A DNA stretch of 64,000 nucleotides, from assembly GCA_030035585.1 (NCBI GenBank), contig CM057482.1:57478828-57542827 (forward strand). Reading direction: 5' to 3'. Position numbers and translations under genes: made by a program. Position 1 is the stretch's first letter. Every line of letters starts with the position of its first letter. Shown here piece after piece: positions 31,785 through 49,302 of the stretch. The notes under the pieces are model-generated. The model saw only the letters and a list, made by a program, of their open reading frames with translations. It did no database searches and had not been told where the DNA came from. The DNA comes from Dugong dugon (Eukaryota > Chordata > Mammalia > Sirenia > Dugongidae).

Positions 31785-34700
31785 TTTTATTTAATTGTTG
31801 TACTTTAAGTGAAAGTTTACAATTCAAGTTAGTCTCTCATACAAAAATTTATACATACATTGTTATGTGACCCTAATTGCTCTCCCTATACTGTGACAAC
31901 ACACTCTTCCTTTCCATCCTTGATTTCCTGTGTCCATTCAACCAGCTCCTGACCCTCTCTGCCGTCTCATCTCGCCTCTGGACAGGAGCTGCCCATTTAG
32001 TCTCATGCATCTACTTGAGCTAAGAAGCACACTCTTCACAAGTATCATTTTACATCCCACATTCCAGTCCAATCTTTGTCTGAAGAGTTGGCCTCAGGAA
32101 TTGTTTTAGTTCTGGGTTGACAGAGAGTCCGGGCGCCATGCTTTCTGGGGTTCCTCCAGTTTCAGTCAGACCATTAAGTCTGATCTTTTTTACCAGAATT
32201 TGAGTTCTGAACACCACCTTTCTCCTGCTCCATCAGGGACTCTTCTGTTGTGCTCCTTGTCGGGGTGGTCATTGGTGGTAGCCGGGCACCGTCCATTTCT
32301 TCTGGTCTCTCAGGCTGATGAAGTCTCTGGTCTCTGTGGCCCTTTCTGTCTTTTGGGCTAATACTTTCCTTGTGTCTTTGGTGTTCTTCATTCTCCTTTA
32401 CTCCAGGTGTTTGGGACGAATTGATGCATCTTAGATGGCTGCTTGCTAGCTTTTAAGACCCCAGACACCACTCACCAAAGTAGGATGCAGAACATTTTCT
32501 TAATAAACTTTGTTATGCCAGTTGACCTAGATGTCCCCAGAAACCATGGTCCCGAGACCTCTGCCCCTGCTACTCTGTCCCTCAAAGTGTTTGATTGTTT
32601 TCAGGAAGTTTCTTAGCTTTGGTTTAGTCCAGTTGTGCTGACTTCCCCTGTAGGGTGTGCTGTCCTTCCCTTCACATAAGATAACTCTTGTCTACTATCT
32701 AGTTAGTGAATTATCCTCACCCTCCCTCCCCACCCTTGTAACCATCAAAGATATTTTGTACTGTGTTTAAACCTTTTCTTGAGTTCTTATAATAGTGGTC
32801 TTATACAATATTTGACCTTCTGTGACTGACTAAATTCATTCAGCATAATGCCCTCTAGATTCCTCCATGTTATAAGATGTTTCACGGATTCATCCTTGTT
32901 CTTTATAATTGCCTAGTATTGCATTGCGTTACTATACCATGAATTGTTTATCCATTCGTCCGTTGGTGGGCACCTAGGTTGTTTCCATCTTTTTGCTATC
33001 ATGAACAGTGCTGCAATGAATGTGGGTGTGCATGTATCTATTCATGTGATGTCTCTTACTTCTCTAGGATATATTCCAAGGAACTGGATTGCTGGATCGT
33101 ATGATACCTCTATTTCTAGCTTTTAAGGAAGCGCCAAATTGATTTCCAAAGTGCTAGTACCATTTTACATTCCCATCAATAGTGCTTAAGTGTTCCAGTC
33201 TCTCCACAACCTCTCCAGCATTTATTATTTTGTGTTTTTTGGATTAATGCTAGCCTTGTTGGGGTGAGATGATATCTCATTGTAGTTTTGGTCTGCATTT
33301 CTTTAATGGCTAATAATACTGAGCATTTTTCATGTGTCTGTTAGCCGCCTGAATATCTTCTTTGATGAAGTGCCTGTTCATAATCTTTGCCCATTTTTAA
33401 TTGGGTTATTTGTCTTTTTGTTGTTTAGGTTTTGCCGTATCTTATAGATTTTAAAGATTAGACACTGATCAGATTTGTTGTAGCCAAAATCTTTTTCTTA
33501 GTCTGTAGGTTGTCTTTCTACTTTTTTGGTGAAGTCTTTTGATGAGCATAAGTGTTTGATTTTTGGGAGCTCCCATTTATGTAGTCTCTCTTCTGGCGCT
33601 TGTGCATTGTTACTTATGGTTCGTATTGTGTTTATGCCATGTATTAGGGCTCCTAGGGTTGTCCGTGTTTTTCCTTCCATGATCTTTATCGTTTTTTATT
33701 TTATATTTAGGTCTTTGATCCATTTTGAGTTAGTTTTTGTTCATGGTATGAGGTATGGGTATTGTTTCATCTTTTTGCAGAGGGATATCCAGTTATTCCA
33801 GCACCATTTGTCTTTTTCCCAATTAACAGTCTTTGGGCCTTTGTTAAGTATCAGCTGCTCGTAGGTGGATGAATTTGTGTCTGGATTCTCAATTCTGTTC
33901 CATTGGTCTATGTATCTGTTGTTGAACCAGTACCAGGCTGTGCTGACTACCGTGGCAGTGTAATAGATTCTAAAATCAGGTAGTGTGTGTCCTCCCACTT
34001 TGTTCTTCTTCTTGAGTAATGCTTGACTTATCTGGGGCCTCTTCCCTTTCCATATGAAGTTGGTGATTTGTTTCTCCATCTCATTAAAAAATGCTGGTGG
34101 AATTTGGATCAGGATTGCATTGTATCTGCAGATCGCTTTGGGTAGAATTGACATTATCACAATGTTGAGTCTTCCTATCCATGAGGAAGGTATGTTTTTC
34201 CACTTATGCAGGTCTCTTTTGGTTTCTTGCAGTAGTGTCTTGTAGTTTTCATTGTATAGGTCTTTTACGTCTCTGGTTAGATTTATCCCTAAGTATTTTA
34301 TCTTCTTGGGGGCTATTGTAAATGGTATTGATTTGGTGATTTCCTCTTCAAAGTTCTCTTTTGTTGGTGTAGAGGAATCCAACTGATTTTTGTATGTTTA
34401 TCTTGTATCCTGATACTCTGCTGAAATCTTCTGTTAGTTCTAGTAGTTTTCTTGTGAATTCTTTGGTGGTTTTCTGTGTGTAAGCTCATATCATCTGCAC
34501 ATAGAGATACTTTGACTTCTTCCCTACCAATTTGGATGCACTTTATTTCTTTTTCTAGCCTAATTTTTCTGGCTAGCACCTCCAGCACAATGTTGAATAA
34601 GAGCGGTGATAAAGGGCATCCTTGCTTGGTTCCCATTCTCAAGGGGAATGCTTTCAAACTCTCTCCATTTAGGATGATGTTGGTGGTTGGCTTTGTATAA

Positions 34701-36401
34701 ATGCCCTTAATTATGTTGAGGAATTTCCCTTCTATTCCTTTGTTGAGAGTTTTTATCATGAATGGGTGTTGGACTTTGTTAAATGCCTTTTCTTGCATCG
34801 ATTGATAACAGCATGTGGTTCTTGTCTTTTTTTTATTAGTGTGATGGATTAAGTTGATTGTTTTTCTAATGTTGAACCACCCCTGCATACCTGGTATAAA
34901 TCCCACTTGATCATGGTGAATTATCTTTTTGATACGTTGCTGAATTCTGTTGGCTAGAATTTTGTGGAGGATTTTTGCATCTATCTTTATGAGGGATATT
35001 GGTTTGTAATTTTCTCTTTTTGTGCTGTCTTTACCTAGTTTTGGCATCAGGGTTATGTTGACTTTAGAGAATGAGTTCTGGAGTATTCCATCTGTTTCTA
35101 TGCTCTGATATACCTTTAGTAGTAGTGGTGTTAACTCTTCTCTGAAAGTTTGGTAGAATTCTCCAGTGAAGCCATCTGGGCCAGCGCTTTTTTTTGTTGG
35201 AAGTTTTTTAATTACCTTTGCAATCCCTTCTTTTGTTATGGGTTTATTTAGTTGTTCTACCTCTGTTTGTATTCGTTTAGATAGGTAGTGAGTTTCTAGA
35301 AATTTGTCCATTTCCTCTAGGTTTTCAAATTTGTTAGAGTTCAGTTTTTTATAGTATTCTGTTTTGATTCTTTTAATTTCAGTTGGGTCTGTTGTGATAC
35401 CACCCATCTCATTACTTACATGGGTTATTTGCTTCCTCCTCTGTTTTTCTTTTGTCAATTTGGCCAGCAGTGTATCAATTTTGTTGATCTTTTCAAAGAA
35501 CCAGCTTTTGGTCTTGTTAACTTTTTCAGTTGTTTTTCTATTCTCTGTTTCATTTAATTCTGCTTTAATTCTTATTAATTTTCTTTCTTCTGGCACCTGA
35601 GGGCTTCTTTTGCTGCTCTCTTTCTCCTTGTTCGAGTTGTAGGGTTAGTGTTTTGATTTTGGCCCTTTCTTCTTTTTGGATGTGTGCATTTATTGCTATA
35701 AACTTACCTCTGAGCACTGCTTTTGCTGTGTCCCAAAGGTTCTGTTAGGATGTGTTTTCATTCTCATTTGATTGTATGAATTTCTTTATTCCATTCTTAA
35801 TTTCTTCTATAACCAGTAGTTGTTGAGCAAGGTGTTGTTCAGTTTCCATGTGTTTGCTTTTTTTTCCTTGCTTTTTGTGTTGTTGATTTCCACTTTTATG
35901 GCTTTATGGTTAGAAAAGGTGGCTTGTGATATTTTGATGCTTTGGATTCTGTTAAGGCTTGCTTTATGGCCTAATATGTGGTCTATTGTAGAGAATGTTC
36001 CATGTGCATTGGAGAAGAAAGTATACTTGGCTGCTCCTTGGTAGAGTGTTCGGTCTATGTCTATGTGATCTAGTTGGTTGATTGTAGCATTTAGATCGTC
36101 CGTGTCTTTGTTGAGCTTCTTTCTGGATGTTCTGTCCTTCCCTGAAAGTGGTGTGTTGAAGTCTCCTAGTATTATTGTGGAGCTGTCTATCTCTCTTTTC
36201 AATGCTGTTAGAGTTTGTTTTACGTATTTTGGAGCTCTGTTGTTGGGTGTGTAAATATCATAGTTATGTCTTCCTGGTGTATTGACCCATTAATCAGTAT
36301 ATAGTGTCCTTCCTTATTGTTTGTGGTGGATTTTACTTTAAAGTCTATTTTGTCAGAGATTAATATTGCCACTCCTGCTCTTTTTTGAGTGTTATTTGCT
36401 T
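31785..36401 (-). mobile_element. L1 LINE, 5'-truncated, minus strand
   Basis: About 4.6 kb. The 3' end with its A-tail complement (ttttttatttaattgttgta) is at 31785, and ORF2 is cut off near its start at 36401. Flanking direct repeats gtggataaatcac (31771-31783) and gtggatgaatcac (36406-36418, approximate) mark the target-site duplication. It lies within the GABRA5 intron, antisense to the gene. Frames are broken in several places, so it is inactive. Confidence 0.9.
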
Positions 36402-36489
36402 GATATGTGGATGAATCACTTTTGAGGGTGATCCATCTACTGAGGGGGGCTTCCCACGTGTTCATGAGAGAATGCCTTGCTCGTGTCAT
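33498..36489 (-). pseudogene. L1 ORF2 relic (endonuclease and reverse transcriptase)
   Basis: L1 ORF2 protein nicks target DNA and reverse transcribes L1 RNA. Pieces on the minus strand are, from its N-terminal side: TIDHILGHKASLNRIQS and IILGDFNTPL (endonuclease part, 35807-36202); [15 protein letters not shown] and [18 protein letters not shown] (RT, 34313-35596); and [15 protein letters not shown] (after the RT, 33741-34382). In the catalytic region the usual FADD box reads LCADDMS, so the two Asp are kept, but frames change between pieces and the element is dead. Confidence 0.85.
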
Positions 36490-37498
36490 ATAAATATTTT
36501 CAGGAATGTTTTAGAGTATATTTCCTATGTTCTAGCTTCTACTTTCAGTCAATATAGAGAAGAAAAGTCTGGAAAGCCCAAGGTATGGCCTCCATCATAA
36601 ACAAGTCCATGTATTACTATCAGAAGCAGTTATGTTGAGACAGGACAGATACAAAAATTCTTCCAAGAAAAATGTAGTGTAGACATATTCAAAGTATTCT
36701 GGGCCAAGAAGTGGAAGCTGTCCTTTGGAATTTGTAAGCATTGCATCCTACCCCATGGCTGTCTGAAATGCTATTGGTGAAATGGGAGTGAGAGCCAAGT
36801 AGAACGTTGTCTCTGTGATACTATGGCTGAGCAGCATGCCTGCATCTCCACTTTCAGAGAGAGATGGGAAAGCAGCACTCATGCAGACATTAGCTACAAA
36901 TGCACTGTGCTCAGGAGATCTCTAAATGGTCAATAATGTAGTTGAGCATTTTTCTCCTAATAGCCAAGGCTGCTCTGATCTAATGTAATTTAAGAACATT
37001 TTCACAACAGTTAATGGAATAGCTTACAAAAACTTCCTTGAGGCATTAAGATATGATTTTTCTCCTAGTGTGTGTCTTTAAGCAGCTTTAAGCAACTCTT
37101 GCATTCAAAAGTGAAGAGCTCTAGGTCCAGTGAAGAATTAATCTGCTTTAATCCAGTTAATACAAATGACTGATTTCAAGAACGGAGTGGGGAAGGCACG
37201 GAGTGGGGAAGGCACGTGTAGATTCTGGCCCCAGCATCTTATCCCTGGTTGTGGCTCCCAGCTGTAATTTCAGCTGTTTCATGAAATGGAATGTGCTTTA
37301 AGCAGACCTGTGGTGGAGGGGATGGGAGTCCCTTTGCTAGACACGTCAGGGAAGCACTGGGAGCCGTCCGTGTGTTCTCCTCCAGATGCCAAGGCATTGA
37401 CTGTTCTTGGAGACGCTCAGTTAAGTTCCTCTTGACGCATTCTTGACAGTTCAGACACACAGCTTTTTTGCACACCTGACAGCAGCTATAGAGACCTG
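36490..37498. other. Intron, nothing recognised
   Basis: Contains a short direct duplication, 'acggagtggggaaggcac', at about 37184-37216. No gene or named repeat. Confidence 0.45.
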
Positions 37499-37918
37499 CA
37501 TTAGTTTCCTAGGGCTGCTGTACCAAATTTATCACATACTGGGTGTCTTATAAGAACAGAAATTATCGTCTCACAGTTCTGGAAGCTAGAAGTCCAAGTC
37601 AGGGTTTCAGCTGTGTTGGTTTTTTCTGAGGGCTCTAAGAATCTGCTCCCTGCCTCTTCTAGCTTCTGGTGATGGCCAGTGATCCTTTGCTCATAAATAT
37701 ATCTTTATGTGGCTGTTATCTCTCTGTCTCTGTGTCTCTTCTCTTTTAGAAGGACACCACTCAGATGGGATTAAGACCCACCCTAGTCCAGTATGACCTC
37801 ATATTAACCTAACTGATAACATCTTCAAAGACCTTATTTTCAAAGAAGGTCGTGTTCACAAGTATTAGGTTAGGACTTCAACATATATTTTGAGGGTAAA
37901 CAATTCAACTCATAACAA
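37499..37918 (-). mobile_element. MLT1-type LTR (minus strand)
   Basis: 'ttagtttcctagggctgctg', 'ctcacagttctggaagctag', 'agtatgacctcatattaacc' and 'aacaattcaactcataacaa' are the reverse complement of a typical MLT1 LTR in order. Confidence 0.8.
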
Positions 37919-38420
37919 GACCTGAGGTGGGTCCATGTCTTCACATCTGTTGTGTCTTTTGGGTTAGTCACCTTCTTTCCCCCAATCACTTCCTTAGTTC
38001 CTTCAGATATGGTCAGAGCAGTTTCTAGTCTCCATCTACATGGACCTTCTGAGCCTGGATAAATGCAGTTAATTGAACAAACCAGGAATGTTCTTTGTGT
38101 TTATTTTCTGAAGAGTCATATCTGCTTTCCTGGGGGTGGTTATTTCGTCCACTGGACTTGCACATGTTGGGTCACACAGAGCACCATGTTTTCGAGTCTT
38201 TGATCAGAAGAAACATCTGAGTAAACTTCAGTGAGTTTTATCAGACCAGGTTTTAAGATTCACAACACCTCCATCGTCTGCTTTGACAGTGCTGGTGGGT
38301 GTGTGAGCCCAAAGAGATTCCACAAATTTGATTGTTTCTATCACCATAAACACTAATCCAGTATTGTTCATTGCATGAACTCTGCAGTTAATGATGCAGT
38401 AAAATTTGTGCACACTGATG

Positions 38421-38943
38421 ATCTTAGTTACTTACTGCTGCCATAATAAAAGTACCACAGGTGGGTGGATTTAAAGAACCTGTAAACCCATTGTTGTCGA
38501 GTCAATTCCGACTCATAGCGACCCTATAGGACAGTAGAACTGCCCAATAGGGTTTCCAAGAAGCAGCTGGTGGATTCGAACTGCCGACCTTTTGGTTAGC
38601 AGCTGAGCTCTTAACCACGGCACCGCCAGGGCTCCCTTTAAAGAACAGGAATTTGTTTTCTCACAGTTCTAGGGGACAAAAGTCTTATTCAAGACTTCAG
38701 CCATGTTAATTCCTTCTGTGGACCTCTCGGTAGTTTCTTGTATCTGCTGGAATTCCTTGAAGTTCCTTTGCTTGTAGTCCTCACATGACACTTGAAATCC
38801 CTCTGTTTGTGTCTCTGTGTCTGGTCTGCTCTTTCAATAACATAACAAAAGAAAACCCCTATTTCTAAACAGGATCACATTTACAGGTAGAGGCGCCAAA
38901 ATGTCAGTAGATATTTTAGGGGGACACAATTCAATCCATGGCG
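38421..38943 (-). mobile_element. MLT1-type LTR (minus strand), split by an AfroSINE
   Basis: 'tcttagttacttactgctgc' on the left; 'ttctcacagttctaggggac' and 'gggggacacaattcaatcca' on the right. The two halves join cleanly when the SINE at 38480-38636 is removed. Confidence 0.78.
38480..38636 (-). mobile_element. AfroSINE (minus strand) inside MLT1, with target-site duplication
   Basis: 'cccattgttgtcgagtcaat', 'gcgaccctataggacagtag', 'ggtggattcgaactgccgac', 'ccacggcaccgccagggctc'. The 10-bp repeat tttaaagaac flanks it at 38470-38479 and 38637-38646. Low divergence suggests a fairly recent insertion. Confidence 0.93.
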
Positions 38944-43260
<4,317 letters not shown>

Positions 43261-43458
43261 TTGTTGTTTTTAGTTGCTGTTGATTGGATTCTGACTCATA
43301 GCAACCTCATGTGTGCAGAGTTGAACTGCATTCTAAAGGATTTTCAAGACTGACATTTTGGAAGCAGATTGCCAGGCCTGTCTTGCAAGGTGCCTCTGGG
43401 TGAGTTCACCTGCCAAACTTTTGGCTAGTGGTTGAGCACTTAACCGTTTACACCACCA
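43261..43458 (-). mobile_element. AfroSINE, long form (minus strand)
   Basis: 'gttgctgttgattggattct', 'tcatagcaacctcatgtgtg', 'gaagcagattgccaggcctg', 'gtgcctctgggtgagttcac' in reverse-complement order. Ends at 'gtttacaccacc'. Confidence 0.85.
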
Positions 43459-45990
43459 AAAGGCAGGCAGGGACATGAATCAAATGCAGTGTGCTTAGCT
43501 GTGTGGGCAAAGAGAAGGTGTGGAGACAGGGTCTTGGTTCCAGGCTGTGTCAGGGAACCACACGGGGTTGGCAGGAATAATTGAATTCGGTTATTGTGTG
43601 GAATCCAGGTGGGCCTGCCATGGGCTTACATTCTGTTCATACAACAAAAGTACCCTCCATCCCCATCACGTTATTATCCTTGAATTACACCTGGTTCCTA
43701 TCCGTAGTTAGGTCCAAAGTCTAAAATATATCATAAAACATAGAGCTTCACTTTCAGAGGACAATGGGATGCTGTCTATCTCCTGGTGCATTAGTGCTTA
43801 AATGGGGTTGAGTGTGGCCCATTGTTTTAGAATGAGGAGAGGCAGGACAGGGGCCTCTCCCTGAGGATCTGTGCACCAGGCACCTTCACCAGTGTCCCTG
43901 CCAGCAAAGGAAGTGAGGCTCAGAGGTGTCAGGGAATCCACTTGGGTCACACAGCTAGGAAGAGGAGCAACAGGAATTTGAGCTTGGGTCTGAGAACTCT
44001 CCATGTTTAATCTACCCCAGCTGCAAGTGTGAGGGATGCAGCACTACTAGACATCTGATGGCCTTGGCGTTACCGTTGTCAAAGTGCCAGGCCCAGGAGG
44101 AAGTGTGAGAACAGAGCAAGTTGTCAGTAGTAATTAGCAGTGGTTTATGCTGAGAAAATCTGCTAATGAGCTTCAGAGTTGATAATGAGCCTTTTTCCAG
44201 TCCTGTACAACATTTGAAAAGTGGAAATAGTTCCACTTGAAAGTGTTATGAATTAAAATGTAGTAACATTTTTACTTATTTAGCAAAGATAGTGAAATGA
44301 TAATGCTAATTACTAGTGAAAATATTAATTACAAGATGAGTGCCCTCCTTCTTCCCCATCACTGAGTGCTTCGGTGGTCCCGCCAGTCTGTGCTGCAGAT
44401 GGGCCTTGTAACATTGGTGACATATTTGGATCCAGTAATTCCCGTGCAGAATGTGTCTTAAGGAAATGATTAGGAATATGGGCTAAGCTTTATGCACAAA
44501 GACATCCATTAAGATATCACTTATGATAGAAAATGTGAGAAGGAATATAAAATATAAATTAGGTAGAATTTTCAAATAAAACTACTGTATATATGTATTT
44601 TTTTTCCTTTTTTTGGCTCTAGATATAATGTTAATTAGGTCCACTTTTTAAAGATGAATCAAAAAATGTAGAACAAACTTGGATTTGTGTAATATGCCTT
44701 TAACCTAAGACATCTATCTGGAAATGTTTGAAAAAATAAACTTCTAAAAACTAACCACATAGAGATTATTTTTGTACATAGATAGGATTTATTTCTGTTC
44801 ATTCTCCTCTGTGCTCCAGGAATCATTTAAAGTAGTATTCAGAGATACACACAGTTGAGCAAGATGGAACTCTTTAATTAGGTGAATCAAAAGAGGCCAA
44901 GAGAAACCAAGCCATTGGTGACATTTGGTTCCAAAATACCTGCCACATAGTCTTAGGCCCTGGCCTGGGGCCAGCCTACGATTTTAGTTCTGAAGAACTT
45001 TCTACTAGCCAGTGAGTCATCCCTTTACAGAGTCTGAAGTCTACTGGCTGCTCAGGAGAAGCCCAACTATTTCTGATTCCAAAGAGAAAAGTAGACATTT
45101 TCCTTTGGGTGCTCAAGGACAGGATACTTTGTAAAGTATTGAGTAGTTTCTTTGACGGTGATCTCTGGTAAAAGAGTGAGTGATGCATTTCAGAGCTGGC
45201 CCTAGAGTTGCACTTCAGACATTAGGAAGGTAGCCAGTCACCTCAAAGGGAAACTCAGCCAAGTGGTTCTCAGGGCCTTTCCTTGCTCAAGAGACACAAG
45301 TACTGAGTCCGGAGACTGGACCCGATGACCATCAGTTGTGTTCTCCACAGAATGTGAGGCCAGCACTGAGTAGTGTGAGACGATCCCATTCCCTGACACG
45401 CACTTGAAGTGGTGATGGATAGCCTCCTCTAGGCAGCCACCTTTCCCAGGGACCAAGCCTTTCTCACCATGTATTTCCTTTATGAGCAAGCAAGTGAGCT
45501 GGGAAGCTGTAACTACCTGCAAACCCTAAAGAGGTGGAGTGAGAACCACCCCAGGGGTATCCCCTGTGGACGTACACCTGGATGAAAAGCAAGTCTCCTC
45601 CAGGTGTCCTGTGTGGGATACTGAAACAGGCAAGAAAGAACTTACTAGAAGGCAGGGCTTCCCCGTGCATTCCTGCTTTCTCTGAAGAAACCTGCAGCTG
45701 TTTCCATCCAAGATTCCCTTGCCCATAGATCCCCGATTTGTGTAATAGAAAGATGCGGGCAAACATTTCAGAATGTTGACAGTTTTACCCTTGTGGGTAC
45801 CAAAGTCCACTGAACTTAGTAAAACAACACTAGACAAACAGTGCATTGAATAGACACTCTATTCTTTGTCAATTTTGCACAGTGTCTATTCTTTTACATT
45901 GTTTTTAGTTTGAAAAAGGCATATTTTTATTTATCCTCCTTTAGATTTTCATTATTAGTACAAACCACTACTTTGAATTGAGGAAATATT
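43459..45990. other. Intron, mostly unique
   Basis: A minus-strand MIR is likely at about 43905-44000 (aggaagtgaggctcagagg, gggtcacacagctaggaag). Nothing else supported. The open frames at 45238-45846 on the minus strand overlap one another and show no motif. Confidence 0.45.
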
Positions 45991-45999
45991 ATGTAGCGA

Positions 46000-46110
46000 A
46001 ATGAGCATGGATTTGAGGATTAGGAAAACTTAAGTTTAAGTCCTGACTCTGTAATTTAGTAGTCATGAATCCTTGCTCATTGCACTTTGACCTTGTAGAG
46101 CAACAGTGTT
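46000..46110 (+). mobile_element. MIR SINE fragment (plus strand)
   Basis: 'agcatggatttgaggattag' and 'aagtcctgactctgtaattt' match the MIR head to core order (gattxaagtcctgxctctgccactt). Confidence 0.55.
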
Positions 46111-46261
46111 TTTCTTCCAATGCGGTACCACTGGCGGGCCTGAGCTGGTAACGCGCATGTTCCTTGGATGACCACTAGGCGGAGGTGTTGTCACATTTTT
46201 CACGGTGGCATAGCTGGCAACACCCACTAAGTGTAATAGTGATTTACTTGAAGGAAAGGAT

Positions 46262-46375
46262 AGATATATTATATATTACATATATATATCATATATAGAC
46301 ACGTACTAGAAATTTGTGTGTGCATACTTACATATGTATACATACATATACACATATAAATACATACCAGCGTCT
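46262..46375. repeat. AT-rich microsatellite (TA/TATACA)
   Basis: Repeated tatata, acatatat and catatgtatac motifs over about 110 bp. Confidence 0.75.
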
Positions 46376-46574
46376 AGTTAAAAACTTCTTTCATGATACC
46401 GCCAGTTATATTGGCTAAATCTTGCAATTTTTAGTGGAACATTTATGTTATAATAACAAAAATAAAACTTGATAAAAAGTTTGAAAAACATGGAAAGTTA
46501 CAAAGCAAAGAATACAGTTATGATAAAACCAAGACCAAAGAAAATCTGTATTCATATTTGGGTGTGTGTCATGT

Positions 46575-46630
46575 ACAGTGTTGCTGTGAGTCAGAATCGA
46601 CTTGAAGACAGTGGGTTTGGTTTGGTTTTT
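46575..46630 (+). mobile_element. AfroSINE 3' end fragment
   Basis: 'gttgctgtgagtcagaatcg' and 'cagtgggtttggtttggtt' are the SINE tail only. It is followed by a (TATG/TGTG)n microsatellite at 46630-46700. Confidence 0.75.
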
Positions 46631-46700
46631 GTCATGTATGTATGTATGTGTGTTTACACATATGTATATGTCTATGTGTGTGAGTTGTGTGTGTATATAC
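46630..46700. repeat. ATGT/GTGT microsatellite
   Basis: catgtatgtatgtatgtg followed by gtgtgagttgtgtgtgtata. It probably grew from the SINE's 3' tail. Confidence 0.7.
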
Positions 46701-46729
46701 AAATGCTCTCATAGATTCTGAGCAGTCTC

Positions 46730-47085
46730 TTCTCTGAAAAATGTTTTGTAAGTAACTTTTTAATTTAAAATATATTGAAAATACTGACATTTCCCATGTC
46801 ATTAAATATCTGTTTGATATCTCATAATTTGTCACATACCCTCATGTGAATATCCTGACTTTGTATAATTCTTTGCAGTAAAAATCCATGTTGGTAAGTT
46901 TTTTTCTCTGTTGTAAACAACACTATGATCAACATACACATTTTTATGCAAGCACATAAATACATCCTTAGGATAAGTTCCAAGAATTGGTCAAAAGATA
47001 AGGCTTTTGACATATTTCCAAATTGTCTTCTAGAAAAATGGTACCAATTTCACCCCCATCAACAGTGGGAGGAGAGATTGTCTTG
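46730..47085 (-). mobile_element. Old L1 fragment (minus strand)
   Basis: 'tctgttgtaaacaacactat', 'aagttccaagaattggtcaa' and 'acccccatcaacagtgggag' are the reverse complement of the L1M 3' ORF2/UTR region. Confidence 0.55.
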
Positions 47086-49295
47086 ATCAGTCACCTCCTT
47101 CCTGACACTTTATATCTGAATATAAAGATTAAGTATCAGCTAATTTAGCCAGACAAAGTATAATTAACAACAAATCTGTTCAAAAGAACATATATAACAA
47201 TTAACTCATCTCGAGATTTGTAGTAACAACAGCCTTATTCGTTCCCCTTGGGAAATAAGTCTCACAGGACACCCTTCCTTATAAGGACGCTTATTGGCGT
47301 CATTTAGTATCAACCTTCTTCCTAAATTTGGAGAAATGGCCCCTGCATCACATAATACTGCTTGCTTTGGTGTCTGTATCTGCCATGCTGGGCTTCTGTC
47401 AGGCCTCGCCTACAGGCTCCATCAGCTTCAGTCATGGAAAACTTTAGGCTTCTCCAAGGTGCCTTCTTTGATATCCCCTGCTCTCCATACACCAGCCACC
47501 ACCCAGACTGGCTGCCTATCCTCTTTGCTTCGCAGCCCCCTGGGTGAATCTTGGGCAGGTCCTTTGTCATGCTGAATATTACTTGTTGAAGTTCTGTTTT
47601 CCCTGCTGAGCATGTTTGGGAAGGGATCACGTGTGCACGTGTGGTCTGTGTTATTGCATATAGTCTGTGTAATCCCAGGGCCTGGCCCCTGACCTGCTCT
47701 CAAAAGAAACCTTCATGCATGTTTGTGAGGAAGAAGCAGTGACAGAATGCATGACATCACATTTCCTTAAGCTGAGCCATCTCACTACACAGCCCTTAGT
47801 TTACAGGAATTAGACAGGAGACCTAGAGAACTTCTCTGCTCAGTGCTTAGGTTTCTGCCAGTCGTATCAAGGTTCAAATTTATGTTGTGCTAAAAAAACT
47901 GCACTTACAGGATACAAATGAGGATTTCTTAATACATATTTCTTGCATGTTTGGTTTGAAAACATGACTGGGAATTATTGTGTGTCTACCTTTACAAATA
48001 GGACATATCAGCACATGCTTTCTCCCAGGCCCCAGTCCTGCAGAAACCCCACATGGTCTCAGGACCAGGGAAAGAGAAGCAAGGTCCCAGCCCAGGCTCT
48101 TGGCCTGCCTTCAGTTTTGGGCTTCATTCCCAGGCTGCGACCTGCATGGAAGTGAGCCACCTGCAAGCCAAGCGCCACTTCTGCAGCAACGTTCTGAGGA
48201 GACTCTAGTGATCTGCCCTAACTATCCAGGCAGAGGGGCCAGGGGAAGGGTTTGGATGGGAAGCCCCATGCAGCTGCTGCTGGGGGCTCAGCTTGGGTCC
48301 TGCCCTTCTGCACAAAGATCCAGGCACTTGGTTCATGTCTGAAGTGAAAGAACTACTTGAGCTGCTTTGCCGATACATTTTCAAGAACTTCTATGGCCTT
48401 TATTATGTGCCAGGTGCTTCAGAAAGGTAAACTTGTTTAATCTGCATAAAACCCTAAGAGTATGGTCCTCTTTCATAGCTGAGTACCCCTTTCATAAATA
48501 AGGGTGTGGAAAAGGTAAGAATTAATCTACATCACTTAATCCACACATACAAGCCAATGCCCAAATCTCCCTGCTTATACTTAGTTTAATAGAAGAATAT
48601 CCAAGAAGCAAGAGTAGTGGAAGTGATGTACTCTGTTCAGCAGCATGGATGATGACAATCTCCACAAGGTGGCACCACACCTATTACATTTAGGGGGAAG
48701 AGGGAGAGAGAGTTCACAAGTGTCTCTGTTGTATCAAGCCCAAAGAAAACATTGATTTCACTGAGACACTTTCAGGAAAAACGAAGTGCTGCATTTCTGG
48801 CGGGTGTCCCCACGCAGACACGTCAGCAGGTCCCTGGAGCCTTTGGTCTCTGCTGAGCTCCCTCTGAGCTGGAAACTCCTGTGGCAGCACAAAGGCCTTC
48901 TCAGAGTGGAACCAGCCAGCCTAAGGCCAGTACAACAGCACTGAAAGGGCTGCCAGACAAGTTCCTCCCCTCCCTTCGTGTGCAGAAGAGTGAGCAACCA
49001 GGCCTGCAGTTTCAACTAAAAAAAGATCCCTTTAGTATGCTGACATTGACGGTCTCGTTTCATGCACTGTCTACCTGTGCTCTGAGCTTAAGATGGTCGT
49101 AAGTATCAGCCTAGCGTGCTGGGAGGCATAGCATTCCAAGGAGCCCTGGACTCACACTGCTGTGGCTAATGCCCTAAAGGTCCTGCATTTGACCTGGCTG
49201 GTGGTGCTGAGAAGGAAGAAGTGGCAGAGTTTCCCTGCTCCTAGAAACTCCCACGTGGCCTGGAATCATGAGAGATTTGTTCTGCTTTTTTTCCT
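47086..49295. other. Intron, mostly unique
   Basis: A MIR-like piece may lie at 48395-48500 (ttattatgtgccaggtgctt). The several open frames at 47294-48342 overlap on both strands and lack motifs. Confidence 0.4.
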
Positions 49296-49302
49296 ATAGT
49301 CT

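Noticed and set aside
46448..46835. Repetitive THTYIH / CVYTYVYVY-type open frames
   Set aside because: They translate the ATGT/GTGT microsatellite.
49138..49260. Possible AfroSINE starting ggagccctggactcacactg
   Set aside because: After the first ten bases the sequence does not follow the SINE body clearly. The similarity is too weak to list.
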